A program made the position numbers and the translations under genes. A model generated the notes under the pieces. The model saw only the letters and a list, made by a program, of their open reading frames with translations, was not told the DNA's origin and made no database searches. This document shows positions 6,698 through 13,086 of a DNA stretch of 40,945 nt, piece after piece. The DNA comes from Neptuniibacter sp. GTDB lineage: Bacteria; Pseudomonadota; Gammaproteobacteria; Pseudomonadales; Balneatricaceae. Numbering within the stretch: the stretch's first letter is position 1; every line of letters starts with the position of its first letter. The stretch is taken from NCBI RefSeq assembly GCF_024231755.1, contig NZ_JAAEQH010000120.1, positions 1 to 40,945 on the forward strand. The letters are read 5' to 3'.

Positions 6698-7460
6698 AAT
6701 CAGGGGCGAAATCGTCAATGTTGGCATTTGTGTTGTATGCCCTGATGGACGCATTAATATCCATATGCCCGATAAAATGCGCAAAGCCGCTGCATTAGAT
6801 AGCCGCTATAGCGCTGATTTTATCAACGAGGCTGTTGAAGGACTAATATCATTCGCAGAGTGCTCAACCTCTATTCAAGAAAGAGAATCCGCCATTCTGT
6901 TTGCCAGCCAGGATAATATTCGATGCTCAGAGTTTGCTGAGTTCAGGCTCGATGATCCCGATCTGTATCACGCTAAAGTAGGTGAGCTACTAAAGCTACT
7001 TGTAACCCCGGTCACACTGCGCGAAAAGGCGAAAATTCGACGCATCACAACAACTGTGAAGAATGAATTCATGGAGCGAGGGTTACTGGCTGAGTCTGGA
7101 GATATTAACGAGCATCTGGTAGTAGCTCAGTACCCTATTGATGACAAAACAGGGCTCAAAGCAGATTTTGCGCTTAAAAACTCAGTTATGCATATTACGC
7201 AAACGATAGACTTCAACGTAAAGGCTCAGACCAGCAAGCTGCAAGAGGCAGCGCTAGATGCAGTCAAGCTTGACATGGCAACACGGAGTTTTGGAGATAA
7301 TACAGCCAAATACGTGCTCTATTCCGCAAAAAGAAACTCAGAACCCGTAAAGCAGGCTCTGAGCATCCTGGAAGATCATACCGAGCTGCTTTTTAATCTG
7401 GAAAGTGCAACCGAGTCCAAAGAATACTTTGATATCCTTGCTCGCGCTGCCGCTCACTAA
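6651..7460 (+). CDS. DUF3037 family protein
   Basis: The N-terminal signature YRYTVLRVCPDKIRGEIVNV, followed by GICVV, matches the DUF3037 family (269 residues). Family members are often encoded beside HipA-like kinase genes, as here, but their biochemical role is not known to me. The start lies 47 bases inside the kinase gene and its ribosome-binding site is weak (AGGG), so translation is probably coupled to the kinase. No catalytic motif or membrane segment is visible. A function as kinase partner, substrate or inhibitor is a guess from pairing. Confidence 0.75.
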   Translation: MATWYRYTVLRVCPDKIRGEIVNVGICVVCPDGRINIHMPDKMRKAAALDSRYSADFINEAVEGLISFAECSTSIQERESAILFASQDNIRCSEFAEFRLDDPDLYHAKVGELLKLLVTPVTLREKAKIRRITTTVKNEFMERGLLAESGDINEHLVVAQYPIDDKTGLKADFALKNSVMHITQTIDFNVKAQTSKLQEAALDAVKLDMATRSFGDNTAKYVLYSAKRNSEPVKQALSILEDHTELLFNLESATESKEYFDILARAAAH

Positions 7461-7496
7461 GCAAGCGCTACAAATGGCACATAGCTAACCACCAGC

Positions 7497-7796
7497 TTAA
7501 GGCGATCGATCGATTTTATCGTGAGGCCCTACGGTGCGGAAAATAACCATATCCCCTTCTATTTCAAAGGAAGCCTTATAATTCCCATCTAGGTGAATCG
7601 TGAATATGTCTGGCCGACGATATCCTTTAAGCTTCTCAAACTTAAGTCCGGGTGGTCTCGGGTTCTTTAGAAGGTCTCTGAGCTTGTTGGCAAAAAGCTC
7701 TTTATAATGTGAGGAGAGTTTCTTAAAATCCTTTTCGAACTTCTTGGTTCTATGGATCTTCTTAATCGCTACTCCGCCGCTTCCTACGACAGTCAT
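7497..7796 (-). CDS. RelE/ParE-superfamily toxin
   Basis: This 99-residue protein has the RelE/HigB fold pattern: IHRTKKFEKDFKKLSSHYKE, then LRDLLKNPRPPGLKFEKLKG, YRRPDIFTIHLDGNYKASFE and a final VGPHDKIDRS. Such toxins cut mRNA at the ribosome or poison gyrase. The final H..YD-like block is represented by VGPHDKID. An N-terminal extension of about 10 glycine/valine-rich residues precedes the usual start. The ATG overlaps the stop of the upstream gene (ATGA), so it is the second gene of a likely toxin-antitoxin pair. Confidence 0.85.
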   Translation of the reverse strand: MTVVGSGGVAIKKIHRTKKFEKDFKKLSSHYKELFANKLRDLLKNPRPPGLKFEKLKGYRRPDIFTIHLDGNYKASFEIEGDMVIFRTVGPHDKIDRSP

Positions 7797-8239
7797 GCTA
7801 ATGACTTTATAAAATCATCCACGCTTTCATGCGGACCGTCTTCTGATAGCCCGGTAGCATCTGCATTATGCTCATTAATCCAAACAATAGTTTCGCTCTG
7901 AAGATGGTTCAGCGCTACGAGCTCCTTATCTAGACATGAGCCTAAGAAGCCTTTTCTATTGTTTTCTTTTCTTGAGGTATAGAGGCGATAAGTATTTCTT
8001 TCTATGCTCTGCAGCGCCTCAATAAGTTCGCCTGATGGATCAATGATCTCGTCATGCGGAACTGTCTTAATTGCTTTAAGGGTTTTAGTAGCAACACGAG
8101 ACGCAACCTTGCACATAACCAGTGCCAGACCACGGTAAAAGACAGTCGCAGCAGATAACTGAGCAAGCTCTATGTAACTGATTGCACCTTTTGAAGCACT
8201 ACTAGAGGCTTCCAGGCTCTGCACAGCCGCTATCGTCAT
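7793..8239 (-). CDS. Putative antitoxin of the RelE-type pair
   Basis: This 148-residue protein is upstream of, and overlaps by four bases, the RelE-type toxin, which is the usual place for the antitoxin. It is not of a type I recognise: no clear HTH, RHH or Phd/YefM motif is visible. The middle is helical and contains a charged stretch (SRKENNRKGFLG), and the C-terminus DGPHESVDDFIKSLA resembles the toxin-wrapping tails of antitoxins. It is long for such a protein. The antitoxin assignment is from gene order only; a lone toxin after an unrelated gene remains possible. Confidence 0.55.
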   Translation of the reverse strand: MTIAAVQSLEASSSASKGAISYIELAQLSAATVFYRGLALVMCKVASRVATKTLKAIKTVPHDEIIDPSGELIEALQSIERNTYRLYTSRKENNRKGFLGSCLDKELVALNHLQSETIVWINEHNADATGLSEDGPHESVDDFIKSLA

Positions 8240-8314
8240 TTGTATTTACCTAATAAACCCATTGCAATAAAAATACCTCAAGAAGGTATCTAGCCGACAG
8301 TTTAGGAAATTAAA

Positions 8315-8336
8315 GCCTTGCTTGTAAGTACAAGGC
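8315..8336 (-). terminator. Probable terminator after the PDZ protein gene
   Basis: GCCTTG and CAAGGC arms surround an inner CTTGT...ACAAG, and on the minus strand a T-rich tract (TTTAATTT) follows. It is placed about 50 bases after the PDZ gene stop and before the toxin-antitoxin pair. Confidence 0.5.
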
Positions 8337-8387
8337 CTCAATATAAGACCTAAGTATTATGTATTCCTATACAGTAGGGATCTGATA

Positions 8388-8813
8388 TTAAAATATAAAC
8401 TTTATCAAAACCGCGTAAATAAACATCAGGATAGCTACAGCCGGTATAGAGGCCAGCGACCATTTGACCATAAAGAAAACCATAGACATAAAACTCATTG
8501 AGATGTCGGTAACAACCACCTCTTGAGGAATAATGACTTTGGCTTTAGCGGAGTTGGCGACCTCTTCATTGCAGGTCAAATCTAGTGGTGAGGATGTTGT
8601 TATCTCAAAATCCAGTATCTCATCACCGCGAACGATTGTAGCTGTGACCTTCTCTTTTCCCTGGGATTTTGCTTTCCCTACACTGACCGACAGATCTCTA
8701 TTGGTCTCTACTGGCATTCCGTTGTACGACTTTAGAATATCACCTTTTTTAAAGCCCAGTTCGGCAGCCTGTCCTTGGTCCTTAACTGTTTCGATAACTA
8801 GTTTCTTTGACAT
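8388..8813 (-). CDS. PDZ-domain protein with C-terminal membrane anchor
   Basis: Residues 1-80 form a PDZ-like domain (LVIETVKDQGQAAELGFKKG, DILKSYNGMPVETNRDLSVS, GDEILDFEITT). A linker of about 25 residues follows, and then a hydrophobic region at about residues 108-141 (MVFFMVKWSLASIPAVAILM, then FIYAVLIKFIF) that can form one or two membrane segments. There is no protease domain and no signal peptide, so the PDZ domain likely faces the cytoplasm. ATG is chosen with AGGG 8 bases ahead; a TTG lies one codon earlier. In a prophage immunity region, a membrane-tethered peptide-binding domain could interfere with incoming phage or a host membrane protein, but this is speculation. Confidence 0.75.
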   Translation of the reverse strand: MSKKLVIETVKDQGQAAELGFKKGDILKSYNGMPVETNRDLSVSVGKAKSQGKEKVTATIVRGDEILDFEITTSSPLDLTCNEEVANSAKAKVIIPQEVVVTDISMSFMSMVFFMVKWSLASIPAVAILMFIYAVLIKFIF

Positions 8814-8957
8814 CAAATAATCCCTGTTTATCCATGATTACGTATTAAGCAGTCTGATTGCTTTGCTTCCCCGCTCAATCCTTTATTCCATGAAGCTTAC
8901 CAGCCCTCCGCCTGCTCTTAAATACCCTTTATGAAAATTAAGAATTTCTCTCAAATG

Positions 8958-9033
8958 GAACTATTTGTTCTGTTTTCTATTTACATATGGAATTTATGGT
9001 TCTATTATTAATCTAAATTAGAACATTGGGTTC
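8958..9033. promoter_or_regulatory. Operator cluster of the rightward early operon
   Basis: Three 13-bp inverted repeats occur in 76 bases: GAACTATTTGTTC (8958-8970), GAATTTATGGTTC (8990-9002) and GAACATTGGGTTC (9021-9033). The last ends 6 bases before the ATG of the following gene. They match the sites between the CI-like and Cro-like genes, so this is probably the second repressor-controlled early promoter, corresponding to lambda OL. No -35/-10 pair is unambiguous in the AT-rich surroundings. Confidence 0.7.
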
Positions 9034-9039
9034 CATTTT

Positions 9040-9369
9040 ATGAATATTCACTTAGCCCCCAGGGAACAGGAATACGTCCAGCACGTTGTTAAGGGTGAAT
9101 CTGACAAGGAAATCGCCAGAGAGATGGGCATAACGCCGCACAGCGTTCGTTCCATGGCAAAGCGCGTTAGATACAAGCTTCAGGCAGATAACAAAACAGA
9201 AGTAGCAGTACATGCCATTAGAGAAGGCTTTGTAAGCCTTTGCCTGATTATCTGCATTACAGGCGGGCTAACAGATAGGCAAGCAAGCGAGATGTTCAGG
9301 GTACGAACAAGAACAAGCGCGAGCATCCGGATTAACAGCCTAGGTAGAGGGACTGAGTATGTTTTGTAA
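9040..9369 (+). CDS. LuxR-type HTH protein with C-terminal extension
   Basis: Residues 4-62 form a GerE/LuxR-type DNA-binding domain (LAPREQEYVQHVVKGESDKE, IAREMGITPHSVRSMAKRV). Unlike the similar protein at 4333-4569, it continues with a hydrophobic stretch (about residues 65-77, VSLCLIICITGG) and a basic, arginine/serine-rich tail (RVRTRTSASIRI). The extension may be a single membrane segment. It is the first gene of the rightward early operon, directly behind three operators. Phage-encoded LuxR-type solos of this kind may regulate early or late phage promoters; the target is unknown. Confidence 0.8.
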   Translation: MNIHLAPREQEYVQHVVKGESDKEIAREMGITPHSVRSMAKRVRYKLQADNKTEVAVHAIREGFVSLCLIICITGGLTDRQASEMFRVRTRTSASIRINSLGRGTEYVL

Positions 9370-9634
9370 AACGGATTACACACTGAGGCAGCACGGAGTA
9401 GATATCGAACTACGAGTTATCTACGAATACCGCGAGGATCCTGCTGACCTTCTGGTTCTCTACACCTGCCCTGTTGTCGATTTATCGCCAGACGCTATGG
9501 AAGAAGTTGAACTCCACTGCTGGTCAGACATCTCCGAGACCATCACGGCGCTCGGCCACCAGACCTGCGAAGAGAACGCCATAGCCTGCAGCACCCACGC
9601 ACTAGCCGGTGAGAAAGGTGTTTTGTATGCCTAG
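9359..9634 (+). CDS. Hypothetical phage early protein
   Basis: This 91-residue acidic protein (MFCKTDYTLRQHGVDIELRV start) overlaps the preceding gene by 11 bases and has a GAGGG stretch about 9 bases before its ATG. Several cysteines (near residues 3, 36, 56, 71 and 78) are not in recognisable pairs. I do not recognise the family. Such genes are common in the early operon of phages of marine gammaproteobacteria. Confidence 0.65.
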   Translation: MFCKTDYTLRQHGVDIELRVIYEYREDPADLLVLYTCPVVDLSPDAMEEVELHCWSDISETITALGHQTCEENAIACSTHALAGEKGVLYA

Positions 9635-9794
9635 CCTGCTTACCAGCCTGTTTATAGGGATTGTTGCTTGCCTGCTTATCGGTGCCGCCCTTCTGCTTGC
9701 TTGGCTTGCATGCACCGCCACCGTAGCAACGCTGGCCTGGCTAAAGAATGACAACGTGGCTGAAGCCATAAGCCCTTGGATAGAGGTGATTTAA
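9627..9794 (+). CDS. Small membrane protein, early operon
   Basis: This 55-residue protein has one long hydrophobic segment from about residue 4 to 38 (LTSLFIGIVACLLIGAALLL, AWLACTATVATLAW), long enough for one or two membrane passes. The ATG overlaps the previous stop and is preceded by AAGGTG 6 bases upstream, which decides this start over one 18 bases earlier. Function is not known; small early membrane proteins of phages can be exclusion factors. Confidence 0.65.
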   Translation: MPSLLTSLFIGIVACLLIGAALLLAWLACTATVATLAWLKNDNVAEAISPWIEVI

Positions 9795-9796
9795 CC

Positions 9797-10066
9797 ATGA
9801 GTACTCAAAGCACATTAGCGACGATCGCATCAAAGCTGATAAGCAACCGCCAGAGCAACTCTCCTGCCCTGTTCGGCGATCTATTTACAGAAGATGTGGC
9901 AGAGCTTGTATCCATGAATGGCGGAAAAGGCATCCGTTACATACGCCGAGGCACCAACACCTCACTCAGCATTCAGAAGGCGCAGCAACACAATGCAGCA
10001 GCTGCAGCCTATAGCTCCGCATCAGAAGATGATCGGACAAATTTACAACCTATAGCGGAGTGCTAA
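9797..10066 (+). CDS. Hypothetical phage early protein
   Basis: The protein has 89 residues and a serine/glutamine/alanine-rich composition, with no motif I recognise (MSTQSTLATIASKLISNRQS start). AGAGGTG lies 9 bases before the ATG, which fixes the start after the end of the small membrane protein gene. Its TAA overlaps the ATG of the next gene (TAATG), so translation is coupled. Confidence 0.65.
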   Translation: MSTQSTLATIASKLISNRQSNSPALFGDLFTEDVAELVSMNGGKGIRYIRRGTNTSLSIQKAQQHNAAAAAYSSASEDDRTNLQPIAEC

Positions 10067-10344
10067 TGCCGAAATATACACCACCGGCAGCCGTTGAATG
10101 CGAAGCCTGCAAAGGATTAGGAAGAACAGAACACATATTCCGTTGGCTTGATTGCTTAGTTTGCGAAGGTACAGGAAGGCTTTCTGCAGAAACAGGAGAA
10201 CCACTAAGTAAATACGAAGCCTGCCAGGTTCTACTCGATGAAGGCCGAAAGAAGGACTTCTCAATTATGAACCTGAAAAAACGAATTAAAGATGGCGAGA
10301 CTGACCCCTATTCGGGAATGAAAGGGAATCTACGCCTCGATTAA
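10066..10344 (+). CDS. Small DnaJ-type zinc-finger-like protein
   Basis: Two CxxCxGxG-like motifs, CEACKGLGR near residue 13 and CLVCEGTGR near residue 31, form a single zinc site like one repeat pair of the DnaJ cysteine-rich region. The rest of the 92 residues is charged (LLDEGRKKDFSIMNLKKRIK). There is no J domain. Small proteins of this type occur in phage early operons and are probably zinc-binding adaptors; a partner is not evident. Confidence 0.7.
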   Translation: MPKYTPPAAVECEACKGLGRTEHIFRWLDCLVCEGTGRLSAETGEPLSKYEACQVLLDEGRKKDFSIMNLKKRIKDGETDPYSGMKGNLRLD

Positions 10345-10357
10345 CAGGAGAACCAAA

Positions 10358-10681
10358 GTGCAACACGCAAGAGCAGAAGACAACGTGCAGTTTAAAGAGC
10401 TATCTGAAGAAGCGATCGCTAGAGCCTGTGCCGCTGGAAGAGCAGCACCAGTCAACCTAGATAACGCAATTCAAAACGCCATAGCAGCTGATATAGCCCT
10501 GCTGGAAGCGCATCTTAATTCAGGCAAAGGGTGTTCAGTTCGTATAGAGCAAACCATCCACCAGCTTAAAACTAAGGGTCGCCGATACGATGTGGACCGG
10601 GTCTGGGAACGTAACGCCCAGCTCCAGCGCCAAGAAGCTGAGATAGCCATGTTGAAACGCGCTCAAGCTACCGCAGCCTGA
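10358..10681 (+). CDS. Hypothetical phage early protein (GTG start)
   Basis: The protein has 107 residues and is mostly helical by composition, with a charged C-terminal half (RRYDVDRVWERNAQLQRQEA). The GTG start is supported by ACAGGAG 7 bases upstream, immediately after the stop of the preceding gene. The C-terminal third looks capable of forming a coiled coil. No family is recognised. Confidence 0.65.
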   Translation: MQHARAEDNVQFKELSEEAIARACAAGRAAPVNLDNAIQNAIAADIALLEAHLNSGKGCSVRIEQTIHQLKTKGRRYDVDRVWERNAQLQRQEAEIAMLKRAQATAA

Positions 10682-10704
10682 TAATGGACTAGGGGATATT
10701 TGAC

Positions 10705-11283
10705 GTGAAAACAGTAAAAGTAAAAGCAGCTTTTCTTAGAGCGGCGATGTTTATGCAAGGCATTAACGATGTTCGCTACTACCTCAATGGGATCCAGTTA
10801 ACCAAAGACGGCTATATCAATGCTACAAACGGCCACTGCCTTTATCGAGGCAAAGACGAAACCATGAAAGGCCTGAGTAGCGATATAACCATCGCCATCG
10901 ACGGGAAAATACCTGCCAGAGCTGAAACAGCAGTTCTTCACTTCGTAGATAAAGAATCTGGCTACCTCTCGTTTGAAGACAGCTCGGGTCATGAGCTGGA
11001 GATATCTAAGGCCAAAAGGCGACCTGTTCGAAGATTCTTTGATGTCCTCGAAGGTAAGTATCCAGAACTAGACCGAGTTATACCCAAAACAGACCCGCAA
11101 CCGATCTCTGACATAGGGGTTAACGCTGAGTATATGGGCCTGGTTGGCAACATAGCCAAAGCGATGGGCTGCCGCTCCCCGGTTGTTAAATTCAGTTTCC
11201 GGGACCAACACAGCGTCATTGAAGCAGACATTATAAGTCCGTTTCACACCGCCAAAGCCTACATCATGCCAGCGAGGGTGTAG
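10705..11283 (+). CDS. Sliding-clamp (DnaN)-like short protein
   Basis: This 192-residue protein contains phrases typical of the DNA polymerase III beta clamp: NDVRYYLNGIQL near residue 21 with GYINATNGHCLY after it (compare QDVRYYLNGM and TDGHRL in DnaN), and KYPELDRVIPKT near residue 117 (compare FPDYRRVLPK). It covers roughly clamp domain II and the beginning of domain III, about half of a normal 366-residue clamp. It may oligomerise as a ring or act on the host clamp. The start is GTG with AGGGGAT upstream. It lies in the early operon, not beside the replication genes. Confidence 0.7.
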   Translation: MKTVKVKAAFLRAAMFMQGINDVRYYLNGIQLTKDGYINATNGHCLYRGKDETMKGLSSDITIAIDGKIPARAETAVLHFVDKESGYLSFEDSSGHELEISKAKRRPVRRFFDVLEGKYPELDRVIPKTDPQPISDIGVNAEYMGLVGNIAKAMGCRSPVVKFSFRDQHSVIEADIISPFHTAKAYIMPARV

Positions 11284-11285
11284 GG

Positions 11286-11564
11286 ATGGCCGACGCGACA
11301 ACCGAAACCCCAGAGGAGCGTAAACGCCGCAAAGCACGCGAACGCCAGCAGGCTAAGCGTGAACGCGAACGTGAGCACCGCAAGGCCGTAGGCGCTAAAG
11401 ATTACAAGTTCACCATGTACCGGGGGACTGAAGAAGCTCTAGAGCGCCTTACTGAATTCAATGAATGCGAAGAGTGGCAAGAAGTAACCACCCTACTCAT
11501 TCACAACGCTGACAAGCTCAGAGAGAGCGACCCAGCTTTACTAAAGAAATTGCTCCAGGTGTAA
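11286..11564 (+). CDS. Basic hypothetical phage protein
   Basis: Residues 9-40 are extremely basic and charged (EERKRRKARERQQAKRERER), which suggests nucleic-acid contact or a coiled coil. The remaining part (YKFTMYRGTEEALERLTEFN, EWQEVTTLLIHN) resembles small helical dimerisation units. It follows the clamp-like gene by two bases, with AGGG immediately ahead of the ATG. Function is unknown. Confidence 0.65.
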   Translation: MADATTETPEERKRRKARERQQAKREREREHRKAVGAKDYKFTMYRGTEEALERLTEFNECEEWQEVTTLLIHNADKLRESDPALLKKLLQV

Positions 11565-11570
11565 CAGGTT

Positions 11571-11942
11571 ATGGCAGAGATAGGCGTAGACACGGCACAC
11601 CGCTTCGTAAGAACCATCAGCGATGCGGTTGTTATAGCAGGGCTTGAAATGACAGAAGAGCCCGAACTTATGCGATACGTCACCCGTAAAGCGGATCTAG
11701 AAGAGAAGAAAGCAAAACAACGCGCTTTCAAAACAAAGGTTGTTCGACGGGTTCTTAAAAGCGACCTATCGCTGAAATCTTCACATAAGGACGTCTATTA
11801 CTGTGTCCAGCTAGCCCGCTTAATAGAACTGCCCGACTAGGCTTTTCTGGATGCGATCGACAAGATGCGGAACGTATTCAACGAAATCAAATTTGCTGAC
11901 TACTCGATGGAATTAGCAAAGCTCAAAAGCACAGCAGCTTAG
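11571..11942 (+). CDS. Hypothetical phage protein, reading frame split by an in-frame amber codon
   Basis: The ATG-started frame encodes 89 residues ending in QLARLIELPD before TAG at 11838-11840. The same frame then runs on for 33 more codons (AFLDAIDKMRNVFNEIKFAD start) to a second TAG at 11940-11942, with protein-like composition and no other stop. The simplest reading is a longer ancestral protein of about 123 residues that now carries a nonsense codon. Suppression, a sequencing error, or chance extension are alternatives. The next gene starts 10 bases beyond the second stop, with AGAGGGA before it, which suggests the second stop was the original end. Confidence 0.5.
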
Positions 11943-11952
11943 AGGGAACAGC

Positions 11953-12102
11953 ATGAACCGTTATCAGTTCAAAGTGTTTAGCCGCCGCAAGTATAAGGGC
12001 CTGCTGTATGTAACAACCAACCGGGGTGCTGATAAGGCAAAAGCTGCGGCGTTAGCACAGGGCTCTACGCTCTACCCTGCTGTAACGGTTGAGATGCTAT
12101 GA
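11953..12102 (+). CDS. Very small basic phage protein
   Basis: The 49-residue frame (MNRYQFKVFSRRKYKGLLYV start) has an AGAGGGA ribosome-binding site 5-6 bases before its ATG, and its stop overlaps the next ATG (ATGA), both signs of a real gene in a packed operon. The compact sequence (KVFSRRKYKGLLYVTTNRGA) looks like a small beta-rich domain. The family is unknown. Confidence 0.65.
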   Translation: MNRYQFKVFSRRKYKGLLYVTTNRGADKAKAAALAQGSTLYPAVTVEML

Positions 12103-12446
12103 ACCACCAGCAGCAACAAATAGCGAATGCCGCCAAAGCGATAGAGAAAGGCATCATGAATGCAATGAAGCGCCTTCTCGTGTGGCTTGTGATTGGGTAT
12201 TTCCTGATAGCGGCAATAGGCGAATTTGCTCCAAGAGACGACACCGATGGAGCGACGCGTAGCGGAATGAAGCCGCACTTTGATTCAGCCACAGGGTGTT
12301 ATTACCTAAGCGTAGAAAGTGGAGGCTTAACGCTGAGGGTAAACATATGGGCTGCAGAAAGATTTAACCCAGTTTTTAACGGGTGCCGAAGGCATCCACT
12401 TTTAAATATTTGTTATTCGTTGGAGGTGATGAATGGGACATTTTAA
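12099..12446 (+). CDS. Membrane-anchored hypothetical protein with a tail changed by cassette insertion
   Basis: This 115-residue protein has one membrane segment at about residues 25-42 (RLLVWLVIGYFLIAAIGEF) and a small soluble part (GCYYLSVESGGLTLRVNIW) that looks like the end of an ordinary phage protein. From about residue 88 onward (FNPVFNGCRRHPLLNICYSL) the frame is read out of an attC-like site and the first bases of a cassette. A related peptide (PLTHFLTGATRREHPLLNIC) appears in the reading frame over the other copy of that site. The natural C-terminus has therefore probably been replaced. Whether the hybrid is functional is unknown. Confidence 0.6.
   Translation: MNHQQQQIANAAKAIEKGIMNAMKRLLVWLVIGYFLIAAIGEFAPRDDTDGATRSGMKPHFDSATGCYYLSVESGGLTLRVNIWAAERFNPVFNGCRRHPLLNICYSLEVMNGTF
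12361..12419 (+). repeat. attC-like recombination site 1
   Basis: The site shows an outer TAACCCA (12365-12371), an inner TAACGGGTGC (12378-12387) pairing across GAAG-type bases with GCATCC (12392-12397), then TTTTAAAT and a crossover box GTTATTCG (12412-12419). It is the same family as sites at 12817 and 15167. The expected crossover is between 12412 and 12413, where the first cassette begins. attC identity is inferred from layout and from the integron integrase 3.2 kb away. Confidence 0.65.
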
Positions 12447-12868
12447 CAAGCTAACACCAGCCGAAGCAGAGCGCCTTAGCATACTTGCTGAAGAGTGCGC
12501 AGAAGTAATTCAGGCGATTGGAAAGATTCAACGTCACGGCTTTGATAGCCGCCACCCTAACGGAGGCCCAAGCAACAGGAATTGGCTGGAAAAAGAACTG
12601 GGCGATGTTTTAGCAGCCAAGCACCTAATGCTAGAGGGTGGTGATATTGATGATGAGCACATAGGTAAAAGCTTCACAAATAAGCTTTTCACCATTCCTG
12701 AATATCTGCACCACAACAATCATCTATTCCCAGACTACAGGAAGACAGATTACCAAAATCGTGAGCGGTGCTGCGGCGACTGTGACATGCCTATCACGGA
12801 ATGTGACTGCAACTGACGAATAACCCAAAGCTAACGGGCGCTTTCAGCGTCCATGATTAAGCGCCTTG
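12413..12868 (+). mobile_element. Gene cassette A (MazG-like gene)
   Basis: The unit begins TTATTCG at a G^TT crossover and ends in its own attC-like site, whose R''-like box CGAATAAC (12817-12824) is exactly complementary to GTTATTCG at the start. This match is the hallmark of an integron cassette. One gene fills it with little spare sequence on either side. Confidence 0.65.
12433..12816 (+). CDS. MazG-like nucleotide pyrophosphohydrolase
   Basis: The 127-residue protein shows the all-alpha NTP pyrophosphatase pattern: LAEECAEVIQAIGKIQRHGF (EExxE near residues 18-22) and later LEKELGDVLAAKHLM (ExxD near residues 56-59). Such enzymes hydrolyse NTPs or dNTPs to monophosphates and diphosphate. 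A C-terminal cysteine cluster (CCGDCDMPITECDCN) probably binds zinc and is not part of the basic fold. GGAGGT lies 5 bases before the ATG. It is the only gene of cassette A. Phages often carry MazG-like enzymes to counter alarmone or nucleotide-pool responses; the substrate cannot be read here. Confidence 0.8.
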   Translation: MGHFNKLTPAEAERLSILAEECAEVIQAIGKIQRHGFDSRHPNGGPSNRNWLEKELGDVLAAKHLMLEGGDIDDEHIGKSFTNKLFTIPEYLHHNNHLFPDYRKTDYQNRERCCGDCDMPITECDCN

Positions 12869-12876
12869 TTATTTGG
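12817..12876 (+). repeat. attC-like recombination site 2
   Basis: The 60-bp site immediately follows the stop of the MazG-like gene. It contains CGAATAAC, then CTAACGGGCGCTT (12831-12843) pairing with AAGCGCC (12859-12865), and the crossover box GTTATTTGG (12868-12876). GGGCGC also pairs with GCGTCC as in site 1. The hairpin with GTTA/TAAC ends fits attC structure well. Confidence 0.7.
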
Positions 12877-12890
12877 CGTGGGAGATGGGA

Positions 12891-13070
12891 ATGCCAGACG
12901 TACAACTAGCCTCAATTCCTGATATGGATCTTGAGACAGCGGAAACAATAGAGCAGCGATTCCCAGATGATCAAAACTGGTTCTGCATGGGCTGCTGCAG
13001 AGAGTTCGACAAGCCGGCTAATCATGAGTGTAACGATGATTATCCAGATGAGAAGTGGCGCATCTTTTAG
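12891..13070 (+). CDS. Small zinc-binding cassette protein
   Basis: This 59-residue acidic protein has CMGCCREFDKPANHECNDDY near residues 32-51, a C..C...H..C pattern suited to one zinc ion. GGGAG lies about 7 bases before the chosen ATG; an in-frame ATG six bases earlier is also possible. It is the first gene of cassette B and is not recognised otherwise. Confidence 0.65.
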   Translation: MPDVQLASIPDMDLETAETIEQRFPDDQNWFCMGCCREFDKPANHECNDDYPDEKWRIF

Positions 13071-13086
13071 CGCAGGAGATAGTGAT

